In this document: positions 25,423 to 38,573 of the stretch, piece after piece
Numbering within the stretch: the first letter of the stretch is position 1
Layout: each line of letters begins with the position of its first letter
DNA from: Saccoglossus kowalevskii
Lineage: Eukaryota; Hemichordata; Enteropneusta; Harrimaniidae
Direction of reading: 5' to 3'
Assembly: GCF_000003605.2 (NCBI RefSeq)
Contig: NW_003119425.1
Location: 544,289 to 608,288, forward strand
DNA: 64,000 bases
Translations under genes and position numbers: made by a program
Notes under the pieces: model-generated
What the model was told of the DNA's origin: nothing
The model's input: only the letters and a program-made list of their open reading frames with translations
Database searches by the model: none

Positions 25423-28400
25423 GGTCTCATTTCTTATCCACGATGAATACGATTTATCGCCCGGAGATAGAGAAAAAAATAATGATGACCTCTCTCATGC
25501 AGGCAACCTTTATTATTATCGTTCATTTTTCTATGATTGGTGACACAAGCGATATAACTGAAAGCACCATCTATGGAATATAAATAGTTATGTTCAATCA
25601 TCCAGCGCGGCACAGTCGTTGGATCTTTCAGCAGATTGGGTCATACGAACAGAACGAACGCGATGGTAATGCAATCGTTTTTGCTTAATAGGATTGGAGA
25701 AATGACACTGCCACCGCGTGCCCCATACGACCATAAAATCAGATTTTACTAGGCTGAAACTTACAAAGAAGAAAATTGCTCTGGAACTGAGGAGAAAACC
25801 ACGCCACCGAGTCGTATAAAATATGAATGTAGTAAAAAAAAGGTCGTGCCATGTATCCTGGGAGGGGGAATTGAATGTATAACTTACTATTAATAGTTCC
25901 GATTTCTCAAATTAAATCCTATAGGAAACATAAATCAACAATTATCGAAAGAGAACGCTCGATGGAATAAAAAGAAATCTCAAAATGTCCATTTCGTGTC
26001 TACCACTGTGAGTTTATGGAAAGACAAATAAATCAAAAGACAGTGTTCATGACATTGTCGTTAACGTACGTTGAAGCGACGCGGCATCTATTGATGGATA
26101 GAATCTTTAAATAATGTCAAAAAATGGATATAGAGAAATTCTTTGGTTACTGTATTTTATAAAAAAAATCGCTTCTATTTGCTCGAGGTCAACGGTCAGA
26201 CTACAGAGTGAGAAATGTGAAACGTTACTTAGGAATACTAACAATCCCCAGAATTTAAAGTGAATAGACATGTTATGTTTGGAACAATAACTGTTATTAT
26301 AAACGTTGTATGGCAAAAGCAGCACTACGGTGAATCGAGAGAATTCAGTTAACTAACGGAAATAAACATACACCGCGGGAACACATAATTTGATGTAAAC
26401 ATGTAACCGTTATATATTCGGTGTTTACCTTATAAATTCACCGATAAATTGACGATATATGGAAGATAATACAGCAAGAACTAATGTGATCGTTAGAGGC
26501 CGATTTTTATTCTCATTTTCGTACGCCAAATTGTCTGAACTTATATTTCTTTCACTCTTGAACAAAAAATAAAACCAATATGATAGCAGCGTACCATTTA
26601 GTTACAGTGTTTCATTCAAACACTGACGCATGTGTATTATCTACACGCTTGAGTCGCCAGTGTGACTCGTAGACTATTATTTTACGCAACAATCGTAATC
26701 ACGTTTTGATGCGAGAGCAGGGTCGACGTAATTTGCGAGACCATACGAGCGTCGGAGATGTTGATCTACGGTGACACTGACAACGATTGGAATATTGGCC
26801 ATGTCTGTCTAGGCATATCCTCGGGCATAAAGTGTCAATCGTGGGGTACATATTAATATTTAACCGTCACTAGAGTACAGTTAACTAAAAGTACATATTT
26901 TTGAAACGTGAATTATCTGTGCAATCTGCGTCATACACGCGTCACAATTGCCCTGGTCAGGTGATACACATTTCAATTTAATTAAAACTATACATTTGTA
27001 ACTATAATAAAAAAAACAATAAAAAAAACTGATATGTAAACGCATCGCGTTGATTTCATCACGCCTGCTGCGCGGCGGCGACTGGTGGCGCTTTAAGTCT
27101 ATTCAATAATAATGACCGTAGCGAGTCATATTTCGCGGATATACCAGCCATGTGCTGATTTTAAAAGAAGTGTTACACTGAAAAGTAATCATATATAATA
27201 AATTGGCCTGAGAAATTTGTATGCCATATATTGCTTTTCAGAACTGCCATTATTTCAATATGAACTATAGTGAAGTAGTAAGATAATATATAATAACATG
27301 AGAAAAAATTATTATGCATATATTATGATATATTATCTGTTGATATGGATTATTCATTGGTTTACAGTACATCTATTATGACAAAAATATTCTAATTTCC
27401 ACGGTGTAAATCACAAATCAGTTGTACATTACTCAATTTGTCGATTAGTAACACCCGGGCCCGTTGTATATGGCGTCATCGACTAAAGTATGTCACCTTA
27501 TTCATCAGTACTTGGTCACATATTGCGCCTATAAATTTTCCTGATACATCAGCGTGCCTGGTAGTAGTAATTTATCGTAATAAATAATGTTAGGTAAAGT
27601 TAGGTTATTGATGATTTAATCATATTTTATTAAAATTTAAGTCTATTTCGTATTTTGGGTAAACAAAAGCACAAGAAAATTCATTATTTCCATAAATTTA
27701 AAAAAAATGATTGCGCACAATCTAAACATGTTAAGATTTATAATAAACAAAACTATCTCATTTAGTATTATGGCTTTTTTGACCATTACTTTAGCCATGT
27801 ATAAGACAGAACAATTAAAGATATTATTATTTGAAACGATTTCGATCCACTAACCTATGTAATGACTCGAATAAGCAAACCAAAACAAGGAATATAATTC
27901 TGTAAATACATGGCTACTCTGAGCATGCGTGTGAATCTATAAATTTGAGCCCAAGCATCCAAGAAACTCGAGTCCATAAATGTACAAAACCGAATCAGTA
28001 GTATTTGATGTGACGTGAAATGGCAGACGATGACGACAATTCTCTGGCAGGGATATGTTTTGTGTTCAATTTTGTCACTGGGAATAAATTAGCATTGATC
28101 CTGCTTTTTATATAAAATTTATTGGGGAGTGTAGTACACTGTTTCAACAATTTTGGGTGTGTCCTTCCCTCCACCACGTGGTGTGTACATATTACTGATA
28201 TGCTAATTCAGTTTGAGGATATCCATGATGGCGCTTCACTATCTCATAACTAATCTATAGACGCCTGAAATCAACACATCAAATGTCGTCTACGTCAAGT
28301 CCACACATTATAACACCTACTGAACTTGAACTCTGACTAGGCTTCTAGCACCCGGTAGGAGCGAACCTCGTGGATGAACAACTTCGATGAGTGCGCATTA

Positions 28401-31400
28401 ACAGTTTTCCTCAAACTTTAGATCGAGCCTCGCGCTACCATGGAAACCGTTGCCGCACAACGCTGGTTTATAGTTTACGACGGTGGATAGCTCTTTATAT
28501 AATCACCGTGGAAACCAATAAGTCAGAAACTGTTGTAATTTAGTAATTTATGAGTTCCCGCAACACCATTTTATTTGATGTACGATCCTTTCAACAGTTA
28601 TGTTTGATCAAACCCGAGGTAAGGGATAATAAACAATAAAATGTTATGCTCGACTGTTATAGGGGGCCGACTGTTATGCTGTATTTGACTATAATACACA
28701 GGGGGTGAGATGCAACGTAAATACTGCCTAAATAGTTCAATGTTATTAAGCCTCTCCGAATGGGGTAGGCTAAATACCAATTATCTGGCTCCCTAACTAT
28801 TATTATCCACACGCGTTTGGTGTTTTTTCAACTGCTCAACTTGAATAATTGGACGAATGCCAGGAAAGTAATTTGAATGTTCTGAAATTAACACTCTAAA
28901 AGCCCTCGCTATATTATGCAATGATATTGCACATAACTTTCTGTCTTTTGCCATAGTACACTGCTTTCTCACTTGTATCTTCCTACAAACAATTCACATG
29001 GCCAATTTAAAGACTAAGGAAACAGCCGGAGAGAGTGTACCATCATGATCATCAGACCAGTTAAACAGCCGCGACATTGTAGTCTCAGAAGACTCAAGTC
29101 AGGCATATCGTTTTTCAATTTATTGACGACCACGTGCCACCCTCTGACCCCTTCTCACTCATCAAAATATGTTTTGCAATATCCCAAAAGATCCCGATAA
29201 TATACGGAGTGCAGCCTACTACAATCGAGGTGTTATGCTTTTAATAACACAGAATGATATAGAGTTGATAGACGGGATTTCTATTGAATTTGCAGAATAT
29301 TCCGTTGACGATCACGATGTATAAAACGGACCAGACGGCACAAACTTCGCCACTAATATGTAATTTTCTGTATTGTTTTTTTTGGAGGGGTGGAAGGATA
29401 CGTTCTAATCAGCCACGTAACTGTTGCGAGTTATTGCACTACAGGCATATTAACCAATAAAATGTGAACTGCAACAAGCTCATTATTAAATGTCAACATA
29501 TGTAGAAGACATACATACAATAACGATCCTCGTGGAATTGGGTTGATTCACACGTACATTACGAATTACACTATCATATGGAGTTATCTGTACAATCTGT
29601 GACTTTGACCGTGGGAAGTCAGTACTAATGATTTCTCACTCAGCGTTTCGACGTCACTGGGATTTGATCTAACTTAGTAGCATGGCCATGGACAGATCAC
29701 TGGGATTTAATAGAGCCAAAACCATTGCCAATGCCATGACGGTCGTAATCGCTTTAAGTTATTTATAAATCACGGTCAACATAACATTACTATTTATGTT
29801 TGAGGGGCAATTACATTTTTTGAAAGATGGTTAGAAAGCGCGGTATAGAACAATAAGGAAAATTTTCAATGCTAAGTGCTTTTACTGCATAATTACAAGT
29901 AATGATGCCAAACCCCAGCCTCAATATCACTAGTCAAAATTTAACCTTTAAGAGACGATGATCAGCGGCCTATGAATTTACATTGGACATATCGACAGTT
30001 GACTTAATCTAACGCAAGTACAAGCGACAACGCCAACGCCGCCCCTTGATTAATGGCAATCATAAAACACGCACCTCAGTGCAAATCTCGACTACGGTTC
30101 GAGGATGCACGCCGCATAGAGACATACATGTTTCTTCGTTACGTTATCTTGAAGATTAAACACGTGTAACGCCTCTTAAAAAGGAAACAATACCGCCTCT
30201 TACTCACTGCGAGTATTGCGTAATAATGTCGTTTTGGTGTAACGAAAAATATGCGTGATGTCACAACGGTATCTGCAGGAACAAGGCCAAACACGTGACG
30301 ACATTTTATCTTTCACCTACGTGATAAAGACAGGCGGGATAATGGAAATATGCTAAACATCGTAGTACCTGCACGTCATTATTATTGCAACGTATTGGTA
30401 CGAGCGTTGACCCGGTGGCGCACTTTTAGTGTTTTCTCGTGGAGCGAGCAACTGATATATTTATAAACAGTACAAATGTCAGAAAGTCACAGGTAATGCA
30501 TTCGACGAAAGTCTGTGAAATGTACCCGATGTTTTAAATTACTTTGAACAAAAAAAATTATGATTGATGATCTTTGAATGTTGTCTACACGGTCTAATTA
30601 ATTTCGCGTTTACATGGATATATTTCATTCTATTAATAAACAGTATTTTTGTCCTTGTTTATTATCGTGACATACTTGTGGATTAGAAACATGATTTCTG
30701 AAAGTTGGAGATAGACGAACGCTGTTTTATGAAGCGTGGTATGAAAGATGTTAAAGGACACTTACTACGCAGTTGCCTGGGCTTGAAATAAAAACCGAAC
30801 GAAATACAACTACAAGAACAGTTAGCCACTTTTACCAAAAAGGGGGAATGAATCGTGTTCCTCTCCATGTCGAAGTAGTACGCGTAGTTTGTGCTTATTT
30901 CAAATTGCGTACATTACTAAGTTGGATGAAGACAATAAATATATATTAAGGAGATCCCCGAATCGGTGCAACCTCGGATATCAATGTGATCTTTGAGATC
31001 GCGCACGATATTCGTAATATACTGTGATAAAAACACGTCATTCTTCAATTCAATGTCTGTAAGAATATTTGTGAAGCTGACTCACCAGGAGTGAATGTAT
31101 TCTCTTCAGCTGATTCTTGGTGATGCCTATTTTCGGCTTTCTTCAAATCCAAGGAGCAGAGGTTCTCAGGCGCATGCCCCAAAACAACTAGTGACTACGT
31201 AAATGTATCGTATCGTTGTACGGCAGAGAGCGGACAGACCTGCTTCAACCGGCGCCGTTGTTAGGTTAACGCACTCGCGTCGGACGTAATAGTACATATG
31301 GCAGCGAGGTTCGGATCATTCAAAGCGGTTCCCGTTAAGAATAAATATACCCGTCCCCAAGGGAAATATATGAACACGGTTTGCTGAAATTTACACAACA

Positions 31401-34400
31401 ATCGTAAATTCCACGCATTCCGGGAGACTTAAAACACAGTGGTTGTCAGCGATATTATACAGACACAAACAACCGCTGGTCGGCACATCATCAACGGTTT
31501 CACAAGTCGTAAATACATATAATTATAACGGCTAGCGGGCAAGACGATTGTCGTAATAGTCTGACTTATGGAAAAAGAGATAGAGCAGAAACACTCAATC
31601 TGATAGAAATGTTCGCGGTACAAAGGTCAATATTGTATAAAGCGATTATGCGCATGTACAAAGCATGTCTCCTTGGACGTTGAGGAGATGTGTCTGTTAC
31701 ACGGTGAGCCAGAGTGCTAGCATTATCGCTGCTTTTTACAAAAATCAGTTTATTCAACATTATGTCTATGCCTCTCAGAGGCATTTTCTTGGGAAATCGA
31801 AACCAATATTTAATGGATTACGTAATCAGGCGAGATCGTTGTTCGGAGTATTGATAACGTAAATTGGACTCACCTTCGACGTCTACTTTAGGGCGTTTAA
31901 TTGATATTTGAATTAGACAAGAATAGAATATGCAATGAGGGTAAGTCGTGCCGTCAGTTCAGTGTGTACTGACAAGCCCTCTATTTCTAGTGGTTGATCG
32001 CATCCACTATTTACCAACTTCGCCCACTCCGCACACAAAGGTGTATAAGGCAATGGATTAAATGCTTGCTTATCTAGTTTTCTCTGATGCTTCATAACTT
32101 AATAATATAACTTTTAGTTCATTTTCCTAGTTCATTTTCCTCCCGCTTCATGAATTGATTGATTGATTGATAAGCAAATTAATATTCATGTCAGAGTAGA
32201 TATTTGTGTGTGTATATGAATTATATATTATGAAATATCATAAGAACTTTTCACATGTTGTACAAATTTAAAATGACACGTTGACAAAGCTGTCAGTGAC
32301 TGAGTACAGGCAGGAAATAGTTTACTCTTAAATTCGACTTGTTTGCATGACACAGTGACAATTTGTGAAAAAAAACAAATGACACGCAGGTATCGCCTCG
32401 CATGAAGGATTCGCTAAGTATGTCAGGGTAATGTTCAACTGTTGTATTATTTATTTGTTATAATGTACCAAATGCAAGAAAGCGTAGAAGATTAAATATG
32501 GCGCTTACTCTACACGAAACATGTCGTGTGCGTTTTTTTTTCAAGTCTATAGCTCGATTGCAAAACAGATAATATTATAATATATTATATAATCCTAAAT
32601 TAAAGATAGATACCTGCACTAAATCTTTATTTTTATTTTTTAAAAATATCATTGCCTCAAGTTTGATTGAAATCAACGACTAAATTTAGAATATATTTTG
32701 TTGGCATAAAGAATATTGGCCAGGGTGTGATAAAAGCATTTATAAAAATTATGATGAAACACGAATATAGTAATTGCCTTTTGACGGCGATGTAAATAGA
32801 GCACAGACTATTACAACTATTCTCGAAGTATTGATATCCCTGTTCGTTAAATAAAAAAGCATAGTTGTCTCTAGTTGAACATGTTTGACATTGTTGAGGT
32901 GTCATTTGTGACAACATTGTCAACAGGCTTATCACATATACGGGTCACATAAAGAGATAACGTCAAATTGACTACATGAGCGCGCATAGATACTATATAT
33001 GTGGCTAATATGAAATGGTATTACGAGCTGATCAAAAGATCCAACGCGCAAAACACGCTATGATACTGACATTAATAGCTACGTGTTCATTTATAATATC
33101 ATGCCTGTATTTTGGCTTAGCCTGCCTTGAAACACAACAAGAATTACCGCTCATCATCGGTGTGTTGTAAGCACGACCCTCTTGTTAAGTGTTTTCTAAC
33201 AAGGTTGATAAAATTGTATACGTTTCGTTGTCATCAACTACCCTAATAGCTATTAACAACAACAAAAAGAAAATGACGCTGCTGAGATTTTTCGGAGTTC
33301 GGCTGCAGATTGATAAACTGAAATATAAAACCAACAACTAAATCGATTCTTTCCATACTACTGTGAACCCGAAACATCACGTGTCTATTCATCTATAACC
33401 TGACATATCGCGAGAATCCAGTATTCTCGGAGCAAGTGTGTGTTGCTAGTTTCTCGTCGCTTGTTGCGTACCATTGATAGGTGTGAAAAACAGTGTTACA
33501 TTAAGATTATCAATCGGTAGCTGCCAACAGACGGTTACTCTGATTGATTCCGACAGCCGAATATCTTTTCTAAGGTCTTTGTCAAACAGGTATATTGTCT
33601 AGAACATACGTACAACAATATATATCTGTTAGCGTCGAATGTTCAAGTGCACAGTTCTTTGCAGCGAGCCATTGTATTAAAGTGCTTGAATGGAAAAATT
33701 ATTGGCAATGTCTCTGTCATTTTGAAAATGTATCAATGTTAACATGTATAGCAAATAATACCTTCAGTTCGAGGCCTCTTGGGTATTCACTTGGCGCGTG
33801 ATTTAGCAAAGACGAATGTAAATGGTAGTAGATGTTGTGGGGGAAATGCTCCCACTGGAGAATATCAAACGTACCGAAGGTTGGCTCGTTTATGTGTTCG
33901 GTGTTTTGAAAGGGAATTGAGTTTAAAAAATACACGACAACTCTTACGTGGCAACCGTTGAATGAGTCACATCGCTGTCAAGAGAGCCATTTTAAATATG
34001 TGGTACACAGTCGTAAATATGGCGACGTTAACGAAGGTGTTCATTCAACAACTCTCACAAGATAAGTCGAAATTGGAATCACCTGGTGGCTCCTCGAGTT
34101 ACACCATTAGTTTGTATTGCAAATATAGAATAGAACCCTTAAAATTGGATGCTACGATGCAGCAGGCGTTATGTAATTAGCGTTTCATAGTAATGTAATA
34201 ATAATACAAAAAGTCCGTGGTTCGCTCTATTGTTACAATAACAAATTAGCCCAAAACGTCATAACTGATGAAGAGTTATTTTCACGCGAGATAGCGTGCG
34301 AGCCGTAATGGCATGCTATTAGTATGTTTAGGGTGTTCAACCCGTGTTGATATTGATCGTCTGTTTTGGCTTGTTTTATGCACAAGAGGCGAATGATGAT

Positions 34401-34576
34401 AGTATACGAGGTATGATAAGTATGTTAAGGTTTGTATTTTTTAGGTCACAACAAGCCCGCAATATTGAAAATGTGCTAGGATTATTTGCAAATTTGACGT
34501 CAAAATGAGCTGTAAATATTGCGGTAACATGTTATAGTGCATACTAGAAATGAACGTGAACTAGAAATAGATGTTT

Positions 34577-34716
<140 letters not shown>

Positions 34717-35290
34717 CACGGAGGATGCACACAGGCTGTCTTTGCACTCTAGAACATTGACAGGTAGTTCAGCTATAAATTACGAGTTAAAGCCTGGCTA
34801 TTTGAAGCGGTAGGACATATACGAGATAATACGGAGCCTGTCAAATTAATAACTATGCCTTGTTGCACGAACCGACTCTATTAACATGTGAGGAGACGGT
34901 ATTTATACGACCACTATATGTCAGTACTCATCAGTCAGTCAACAGGCGCAATACACGAAATAAACGTCGCTAGCCGAAAGAGAATGTTTAGGATACATGA
35001 TACAGTTTACAATCGCTGCAGCAACTGTTTTTCCGCGAGTTTAAATAACCAGCCAGACATCGCCAAATTTTGAACAAATTATTGTAATAAAAAAGCAAAG
35101 CCATCCTTAAAATGATGTTTGTATTCGTGTTTTAACCAGCTGGTCAGTTGCATCATCTCCCTGTGGCCAGGAGGCCAGAAATATGAATCTGATTTACGTA
35201 AAAGATTCACTTCTTTTGGCATTTGACACCTTATACATTTCATACGCGGTGAATGTCTGAATCGAGTAAATTTGTTGATTGCACAAGGTA

Positions 35291-35384
35291 TTAAATGGGG
35301 AGGATCGTCCCCTGCGCACGCGCGGGAATTGAGTCCCAAGCGATGCTGAAAACGCATGCGCAAGTGACGACTTCCCTGCTTTAA
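35291..35384. repeat. GC-rich foldback A with GCGCAYGCG cores
   Basis: The left arm (GGGGAGGATCGTCCCCTGCG, then CACGCG) and the complement of the right arm (GGGAAGTCGTCACTTGCGCA, then TGCG) are imperfect inverted copies. The outer ends run into TTAAA on both sides. Both arms contain TGCGCA-type cores like the NRF1 binding consensus TGCGCATGCGCA (established knowledge). Sequence of the same design occurs at 37771-37834. It could be a MITE-like foldback or a palindromic regulatory element. Confidence 0.6.
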
Positions 35385-35839
35385 GCCACCGTGGATACGT
35401 GCCTCTAAACATGAAGCATTCAAGCCTATGTCAGGTGACTTAACACAACATAAAATATCGAGCGTCCTTCACATCCATTGGCCTAACTACGATGCACTAC
35501 AGAGCGTCACCTGAAGAAATTATTTACATCTATCCCGCCATGCGCAGACGTGCCCTTTGTACTCTCATATTGAAAGTAACGCATTGGTTACTGCGTTGAT
35601 CTACTTCGTTCTTTTGAATACAGACTAATGCGCTGACCATTATTGTATGATAACAGGGTAAAGACGGATTGTGCGCATTGATGGACGAAACGGAGTCGAG
35701 CCTATTATTTGGACAGTACCTTTTATTTCATGTATAGTGCCTCCTGAATGTTGTAAAACTGAATATACTTGTAGTGTTGCGCTTCAGAAGAAAGTGACCG
35801 TTAATACACTGTACGATATAACATTATAATGCACTGTGA

Positions 35840-36251
35840 TGCACTACACTACATTACAATGCGATACACTGCACCACAAGACAAAACACTGCACTATATT
35901 GCACTTCGCTACACTACACTACACTANNNNNNNNNNNNNNNNNNNNNNNNNNNNNNNNNNNNNNNNNNNNNNNNNNNNNNNNNNNNNNNNNNNNNNNNNN
36001 NNNNNNNNNNNNNNNNNNNNNNNNNNNNNNNNNNNNNNNNNNNNNNNNNNNNNNNNNNNNNNNNNNNNNNNNNNNNNNNNNNNNNNNNNNNNNNNNNNNN
36101 NNNNNNNNNNNNNNNNNNNNNNNNNNNNNNNNNNNNNNNNNNNNNNNNNNNNNNNNNNNNNNNNNNNNNNNNNNNNNNNNNNCACTACACTACACTACAC
36201 TACACTACACTACACTACACTACACTACACTACACTACACTACACTACACT
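35840..36251. repeat. (CACTA)n satellite-like array with assembly gap
   Basis: From about 35840 degenerate units (CACTA, CATTA, GATACACTGCA) grade into pure CACTA, then 256 N (35927-36182), then about 70 bases of pure CACTA to 36251. The true array length is unknown. Open frames repeating His-Tyr-Thr-Thr-Leu across the gap are artefacts. This is a pentanucleotide tandem array, not the terminal CACTA motif of CACTA transposons. Confidence 0.95.
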
Positions 36252-36853
36252 GAAAGACTAGAAGACACAGAATCGCATACATATTACTGTTTTCAAGACA
36301 GAACATAACTATACATATTGTTACAGGCGGAGATCAATCTATATCAAACCTAACACATTGTGATCACTATCGAACCAATGACTATACTTGACATTTCACG
36401 AGAACGACTTCGAGAAAGCACTTTGAGATACGTATGTTGCATGATGTTTGTTCCATATAAGACAATGTGTTCAGGGAGAACGATGCATAATTGTAGTGCA
36501 CATGGCGTCCTGTACATGTTATTTAAACAAAATGCAATGTATATTTCATGTGGCCATATGGCCAGAGACCAATCACCTATCGGCGCATGAAATCTGAGTC
36601 GTAGCGAGACAAAGTGCAGTCACGTGACAATTCCTCATGTTTGGGGATCCCCAAACGATTGTGCAAACAGATTGAACATTCACGGGCTCTCTAGATGGTT
36701 AATATCTTTATTGAATGGTGCTGCACATCACTTAAAAGACCCAAGGCACTACTAAGAGCAAGAATAATGTGGCTGTACTAATCGCGATTGCGACTCATTT
36801 CTTTTCTGTGCACCCCATCAAATTAAACATGAGTGACACACTGTGTTTCCCTG

Positions 36854-36872
36854 CGTGTGTGTGTGTGTGTGT
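36854..36872. repeat. (GT)n microsatellite
   Basis: About nine GT units. A similar GT array lies at 50733-50748. Confidence 0.9.
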
Positions 36873-37770
36873 TCCGTAGTATGCCACCAACGGATACATT
36901 TCATTAAATAACTATAGATTTAATGTATTTTGATATCGAGTCTATTTAACAATGCATAGCATATTTGCTACACAACTGGTCAATGCATAACCATATTGTC
37001 ATATAACTCGTTGGGCTATGCTAACATGCATCAAGTGGTTCCCGACATTCAAGGCTCAACTATAAGAACCGGAGCACGCAAAATAGAGACCATCGATCAG
37101 AATGCATTCTTCCAAAAACACTGACTTTATTTCTGAATAACCCAAAACACTGATGCTGCTCTGTAATTCATCTTCTTTTCCCACCAGCATGTTATTATCC
37201 GCCGACTGCGTCATACGAGAGGATTGCTTACAACTAACCCATCACGACTTTTGTGCACACATGCGCTCTGTGTACTCTCACACCAAAATATGTAAACAGT
37301 TTTTACACATGGGTTACTGCTGAGATCAGTTCTGGCTGCCGCATTGCAAGCAGATCTGATGTACATAAGCCAGTTCGTGTTGTTTAAGGTAAGATGTTGT
37401 GTCTAGATAACATACTGTGGGGTGACTGCCATGTCGAAGTAATTTAGGGGTCGACCTAATTCGTGTGCGTGTGAGGGATTGAAAACAAAACAACTCACGA
37501 TCTTTCCGATACGGAAAACTATCGCAGAACAAAAGTAACAAGAAAAAAAGAAATATTGTTTTCAACAGTTCTAAACACGGCAGTCATATTATAAATAATG
37601 CAGGTTACTTTGTTTTTGTGATGTTTGTTGTTTCTGTAATGACGGTACAATATTGTAAATCAGTCATGTGTAAATATTAACCCTGTATATATGTTTTCTT
37701 TTGAGGAGGAAATTGGTGGATACGACTTGTTAAATTCCACTAGCAATAAGTCTCACTTTATATGAACAAC

Positions 37771-37834
37771 GGGGGAGTTGTCACCAGCGCATGCGTCGCT
37801 TGCGACGTGCGCAGGTGACGACCCTCCCGCTTTA
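37771..37834. repeat. GC-rich foldback B, related to 35291-35384
   Basis: The left arm GGGGGAGTTGTCACCAGCGC and the complement of the right arm (AAGCGGGAGGGTCGTCACCT, then GCGCACGTCG) are inverted copies around a short core that includes CGCATGCGTCG. The right arm matches that of foldback A closely (GCGCARGTGACGAC, then CCYGCTTTAA). Two copies of the same palindrome within 2.5 kb suggest one dispersed family or a duplicated control element. Confidence 0.6.
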
Positions 37835-38204
37835 AAACAAATACATAAAATATACTACAACAAGCCGTTGTCTATATTTTGACATTGTGCTTAGTCTTTT
37901 GTGCTACACTCTTAACCTATCATTAAGTATCGGAAAATGCTCATATTCGAATGTAAACTAATAAGTAATTAAACGTCGTCGTCTGCGTATTTTAGCGTAG
38001 CGCATTATGCGCGTGGGTATTACAGGGACACGACGTTCTTGAATTTACAAAGTGAATGTTCCGGCCAAGCACTCAACTACACCTTGAAGTATTTCATTAG
38101 GACTAAGTGTATGTGACAGTGCCCTCACAGTTACAATCTGTTTATCAACAGCCAATCGGATTGCTTCTTTCATCAACGCGTTTGGCCAAGCTATCAAAAC
38201 AAAT

Positions 38205-38573
38205 ATGGCTGCGCACAGTGGAGGCTGTGTTGGCTGGGATGTCGAGGAAATACAGCGACGATATCGAGACATCATAAAACTCACAGATATTCAGACCAAA
38301 GCTATTTAAGCTATACTCAGTTTCGAGTCAGATTTGTTCGTTGTTGGTCGCACTGGAAGCGGTAAATCATTAAGTTATTATTCTTTCAAGTTACCGGCCT
38401 TGTGACCATCGAGCGTGGAAATAGTATTGTCACCACTGTTGAGTATTATGGAGGAGCAGGTGCATGATGTCACTGCAACATATATCGGCAGAAATGAAGC
38501 CGAAGAGGAGAACACTCGAAATGCAATTTCCAAGTGCATTTTGGCAGTCATTTGTAACAAAGCTTTCTATTGA
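38205..38573 (+). pseudogene. RecQ-family DNA helicase fragment, broken
   Basis: One frame from ATG at 38205 spans 122 codons before a final TGA and is interrupted by a TAA at codon 35 and a TGA at codon 67. It carries the N-terminal helicase motifs in order: LTDIQTKAI (codons 26-34, motif 0/Q-like region), VVGRTGSGKS (codons 46-55, Walker A with Lys54 and Ser55), then IVLSPLLSIMEEQV (codons 73-86, motif Ia). RecQ enzymes are ATP-driven 3'-5' DNA unwinding proteins. The DEAH box, later motifs and RQC domain are absent: the copy ends after about 120 codons, far short of the several hundred residues of a RecQ core. The body is colinear with the family apart from the two stops, which points to a decaying copy, perhaps a duplicated or element-borne helicase gene. 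A good start context (AAATATGGC) is kept. Confidence 0.8.

Larger units (their letters stand above)
21726..34576. other. Non-coding stretch without recognised genes
   Basis: No recognisable domain was found on either strand. Simple repeats are a TA array at 24423-24444, a TGCG array at 25404-25422 and a short TTGA array near 32154-32172. A CpG-richer patch lies at about 30000-30440 and could be regulatory or an unrecognised exon area. Short frames at 22845-23096 (+) and 33595-34180 (+) read moderately protein-like but match nothing I know. Confidence 0.5.

Noticed and set aside
35840-36251. CACTA-family DNA transposon ends
   Set aside because: CACTA here is a pentanucleotide tandem array, not inverted termini around a transposase gene.
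35829-36308. Plus-strand ORFs repeating His-Tyr-Thr-Thr-Leu
   Set aside because: They are translations of the CACTA array across a run of N.
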